Source: Methylococcaceae bacterium (GTDB taxonomy: Bacteria; Pseudomonadota; Gammaproteobacteria; Methylococcales; Methylomonadaceae). From it: DNA of 7,906 bases. The stretch spans positions 1-7,906 of the forward strand of contig JABFST010000476.1 in NCBI GenBank assembly GCA_013140465.1, given 5' to 3'. Position numbers and translations under genes: made by a program. Shown here piece by piece: positions 5,866-7,906 of this stretch; the stretch's first letter is position 1, and the number at the start of each line of letters is the position of its first letter. The notes below the pieces were generated by a model, which had not been told where the DNA came from, searched no databases, and saw only the letters and a program-made list of their open reading frames with translations.

Positions 5866-7593
5866 ATGACCACCGCATCGACCTTATCGCGCTTAAGCCA
5901 CTACCTGCCTATCATCGGCTGGCTAAAAACCTACACGCGCCAAGACTTAAACGGCGATTTGTTTGCAGGGGTGATTACGGCAATTTTGCTGGTTCCCCAA
6001 GGCATCGCCTACGCCATCTTGGCGGGCATACCGCCGCAATTAGGTTTGTATGCCAGCATTTTGCCGCCTATCATCTATGTCGTGCTAGGCACTAGCCGCG
6101 CGTTGTCAGTCGGGCCGGTGTCCATCGCCGCCATTATGATCGCCAGTGTGTTACAAAACCCTGAGATCAGCGCCTTAGGACAACCCGTAGCAAGTGCATT
6201 GATATTATCGGCGGAATGCGGGCTAATCATGCTGTTGATGGCGATGTTGCGCATGGGGGGCTTGGTGAATTTCATCAGCCATCCGGTACTCACAGGCTTT
6301 ACCAGCGGCGCATCGATTTTGATTATTATCAACCAATTACCGCAGTTAATCGGGTTAAAAGCCGTGGACTGTGGCGTTGAAATACCCTGTTACCTGAATT
6401 ATGTGCTGGCTTTTGACACCACGACGCTGTTATTGGGCAGTTTAAGCTTGGTGCTGTTGCTGATGTTTGCCCAGCCCTTGCCTAAGCTCTTAAAAAAAGC
6501 CGGGCTGTCAATGCCCATAGTGACTGCCATCAGCAAATGCGGACCGTTACTGACCGTGTTGTTGGCAACCTTGGCAGTGGCATATTGGGGCTTGCACAGC
6601 AGCCATCAAGTCACGGTCGTCGGCACTGTACCTTCTGGCTTGCCGAAGCTCAGCTTGGCTTTTGTCAGCGAGGGCCATTGGCGCTTATTGCTCCCCAGTG
6701 CGGCCTTTATTGCGTTGATCGCGTATGTAGAAAGTGTCGCTATCGCCAAAGTGACGGCAAACCTAAGTGCCAAAAAAATTGCCCCCAACCAAGAACTCAT
6801 CGCCTTGGGTACGGCTAATTTGGCATCGGCGCTGGTAGGCGGTATGCCTGTGGCGGGTGGGTTTAGCCGGACAATGGTGAATTATTCGGCGGGTGCTCGC
6901 AGCCAAATGGCGATGCTGATTGCGGCGGGTTTGCTGGCCTTAGCCGTGGTGTTTTGTAGCGCATGGTTTGCCTTTATCCCCAAAGCCGCATTAGCCGCAA
7001 TCATTTTGGTGGCAATCACGCCCTTGGTGCGCCTAGGCAATATCATTGAAACTTGGGAATACGACCAAGGCGACGGCATAGCCGAACTGGTCACATTAGT
7101 GGGCGTGTTGGCGTTGGGTATTGAAGAAGGCATCAGCTTAGGCATATTGCTGACTTTTATCAGCTATCTCAGAAAAACCAGCCACCCGCATATCGCCGTC
7201 GTGGGCCGCATCCCCAACACCGAACAGTTCCGCAACATTAAGCGCCATCAAGTCGAAACCTGGCGGCATTTATTGCTGTTGCGCGTCGATGAAAACATCA
7301 CCTTCACCAACATCAATTATATTGAAGATTATTTGGCGGCAGAGCTAAAACGCCAACCCGACACCCGCCATGTGGTGCTGATTTTTACCTCGGTCAGCGA
7401 CATAGACACCACCGCGCTAGAAACCTTGGAAAACATCAACCACGAACTGCAACGTGCGGGCAAAACCTTAAACATCTCCGAAGCCAAAGGCCCGGTCTTG
7501 GATAAATTAAAAAAGACCGATTTTTTGCAGCACTTAAGCCCGGGTAAAGTGTTTTTCCGCAATGTCGATGCCGTGAAGGAGTTGGTGGGGTAA
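5866..7593 (+). CDS. SulP-family anion transporter with C-terminal STAS domain
   Basis: Inner-membrane secondary transporter of the SLC26/SulP family; members carry sulfate, bicarbonate or other anions, and the substrate cannot be read from sequence alone. The membrane domain covers about residues 30-435, with family motifs VPQGIAYAILAGIPPQLGLY (43-62), LSVGPVSIAAIM (80-91), FTSGASILIIINQLPQLIG (145-163), GGMPVAGGFSRTMVNYSAGA (325-344) and EYDQGDGIAELVT (398-410). A cytoplasmic STAS domain follows at about 465-570 with SDIDTTALETL (511-521), the region equivalent to the anti-sigma-antagonist phospho-site loop. Length 575 aa is typical. ATG at 5866 is the first Met after an in-frame stop at 5851; no Shine-Dalgarno sequence is evident. 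It lies 365 bp after sqr, across two repeat elements, so cotranscription is doubtful. A role in handling sulfate from sulfide oxidation is inferred only from its neighbours. Confidence 0.92.
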   Translation: MTTASTLSRLSHYLPIIGWLKTYTRQDLNGDLFAGVITAILLVPQGIAYAILAGIPPQLGLYASILPPIIYVVLGTSRALSVGPVSIAAIMIASVLQNPEISALGQPVASALILSAECGLIMLLMAMLRMGGLVNFISHPVLTGFTSGASILIIINQLPQLIGLKAVDCGVEIPCYLNYVLAFDTTTLLLGSLSLVLLLMFAQPLPKLLKKAGLSMPIVTAISKCGPLLTVLLATLAVAYWGLHSSHQVTVVGTVPSGLPKLSLAFVSEGHWRLLLPSAAFIALIAYVESVAIAKVTANLSAKKIAPNQELIALGTANLASALVGGMPVAGGFSRTMVNYSAGARSQMAMLIAAGLLALAVVFCSAWFAFIPKAALAAIILVAITPLVRLGNIIETWEYDQGDGIAELVTLVGVLALGIEEGISLGILLTFISYLRKTSHPHIAVVGRIPNTEQFRNIKRHQVETWRHLLLLRVDENITFTNINYIEDYLAAELKRQPDTRHVVLIFTSVSDIDTTALETLENINHELQRAGKTLNISEAKGPVLDKLKKTDFLQHLSPGKVFFRNVDAVKELVG

Positions 7594-7766
7594 GTTTAGG
7601 CAATAATGCCTTGTACATAAAACATAGCGGCAGACTCCCAACAAGTAGGCCAATTGCCTTAAGCACTAGGTCATATCCCACAAAAACCAAACGCCCACCT
7701 TATCCCTATATTATTACAAAAATAATTAATAAACAAAATCAATAGCTTAAAAAACATTACAAAACA

Positions 7767-7782
7767 TGGCTTCATTATTGCT
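7767..7782 (+). promoter_or_regulatory. Possible sigma54-like promoter for a downstream gene
   Basis: TGGC (7767-7770) and TTGCT (7778-7782) have the exact sigma54 spacing, with GG at 7768-7769 and GC at 7780-7781. The three bases after TGGC do not match consensus. The predicted start is near 7793. No TGAAACA-type half-sites are visible upstream, though an AT-rich tract (about 7700-7765) precedes it. It is weaker than the site at 2758. Confidence 0.35.
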
Positions 7783-7877
7783 AAAACAGGCCAATCTGTA
7801 TGGAATTTCACAAGACCCACAGATTAAACGGCATTCCCCTAGCTCACCTTCAACCTAGGAATGCCCTCCCCTGTTTT
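7783..7877 (+). other. Non-coding region after SulP: nested paired stems before the right-edge start codon
   Basis: The 7594-7906 region has no complete gene. Within it are three perfect pairings: AAAACAGG (7783-7790) with CCTGTTTT (7870-7877), AATCTGT (7793-7799) with ACAGATT (7819-7825), and GGCATTCC (7830-7837) with GGAATGCC (7858-7865). Together they can fold as a three-way junction ending 18 nt before an ATG at 7896. It does not match a riboswitch class I recognise. Alternatives are a DNA-level inverted-repeat element or chance. A small AGGCA-ATAA-TGCCT hairpin (7598-7611) just after SulP lacks a T-run, so I do not call it a terminator. Confidence 0.4.
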
Positions 7878-7895
7878 GCATTTCGAGAATGAGTT

Positions 7896-7906
7896 ATGTC
7901 CCAACC
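7896..7906 (+). CDS. Possible start of a gene cut by the right edge
   Basis: ATG at 7896 is preceded by a purine-rich GAGAATGAG (7885-7893) that could serve as a ribosome-binding site. Only three full codons (Met-Ser-Gln) are visible, so no product can be proposed. Support comes from the promoter-like and structured leader sequence just upstream. Confidence 0.25.

Overview
The window reads like accessory chromosome of a Gammaproteobacterium with mid-range GC. The supporting signs are REP-like palindromes of the enterobacterial type, a NodT-type outer-membrane factor, and a sulfide-oxidation gene set of the kind found in sulfur-oxidising and some methanotrophic gammaproteobacteria. I cannot name a genus from the sequence. 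All complete genes lie on the + strand.

Layout: (1) 1-1445, the 5'-truncated end of an RND/ABC-efflux outer-membrane lipoprotein. (2) 1613-2154, an orphan phage-type lysozyme (GH24) with its own sigma70-like promoter. (3) 2155-2817, a non-coding block with three tandem 112-bp palindromic repeats, then a cluster of TGAAACA/TGTTTCA half-sites, then a near-consensus sigma54 (-24/-12) promoter. (4) 2818-3903, a persulfide dioxygenase fused to a rhodanese domain. (5) 3904-4246, a spacer with a hairpin split by a small inverted-repeat element, and a rho-independent terminator. (6) 4247-5500, a sulfide:quinone oxidoreductase. (7) 5501-5865, a REP/BIME-like long hairpin followed by a fourth copy of the 112-bp repeat with its own terminal inverted repeats. 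(8) 5866-7593, a SulP anion transporter with a STAS domain. (9) 7594-7906, a leader region with paired stems, a weaker sigma54-like site and probably the start of another gene at the right edge.

The three central genes fit one pathway. SQR oxidises sulfide at the membrane and passes electrons to quinone and sulfane sulfur to a thiol. The dioxygenase domain oxidises the resulting glutathione persulfide to sulfite, and the rhodanese domain moves sulfane sulfur between persulfide, sulfite and thiosulfate. The SulP protein could move sulfate or a related anion, which is inference from position only. The sigma54 promoter with upstream paired half-sites suggests control by an enhancer-binding activator. 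Sigma54-dependent activation of pdo-sqr genes by sulfane-sulfur-sensing FisR-type regulators is known in other proteobacteria, but no regulator gene lies in this window.

The most notable non-coding content is a set of small palindromic or mobile-like elements at every junction around the sulfur genes. One appears to have inserted at the loop of an existing hairpin with a 3-bp duplication. The intact genes are ordinary family members. I found no CRISPR array, tRNA, rRNA or complete insertion sequence.
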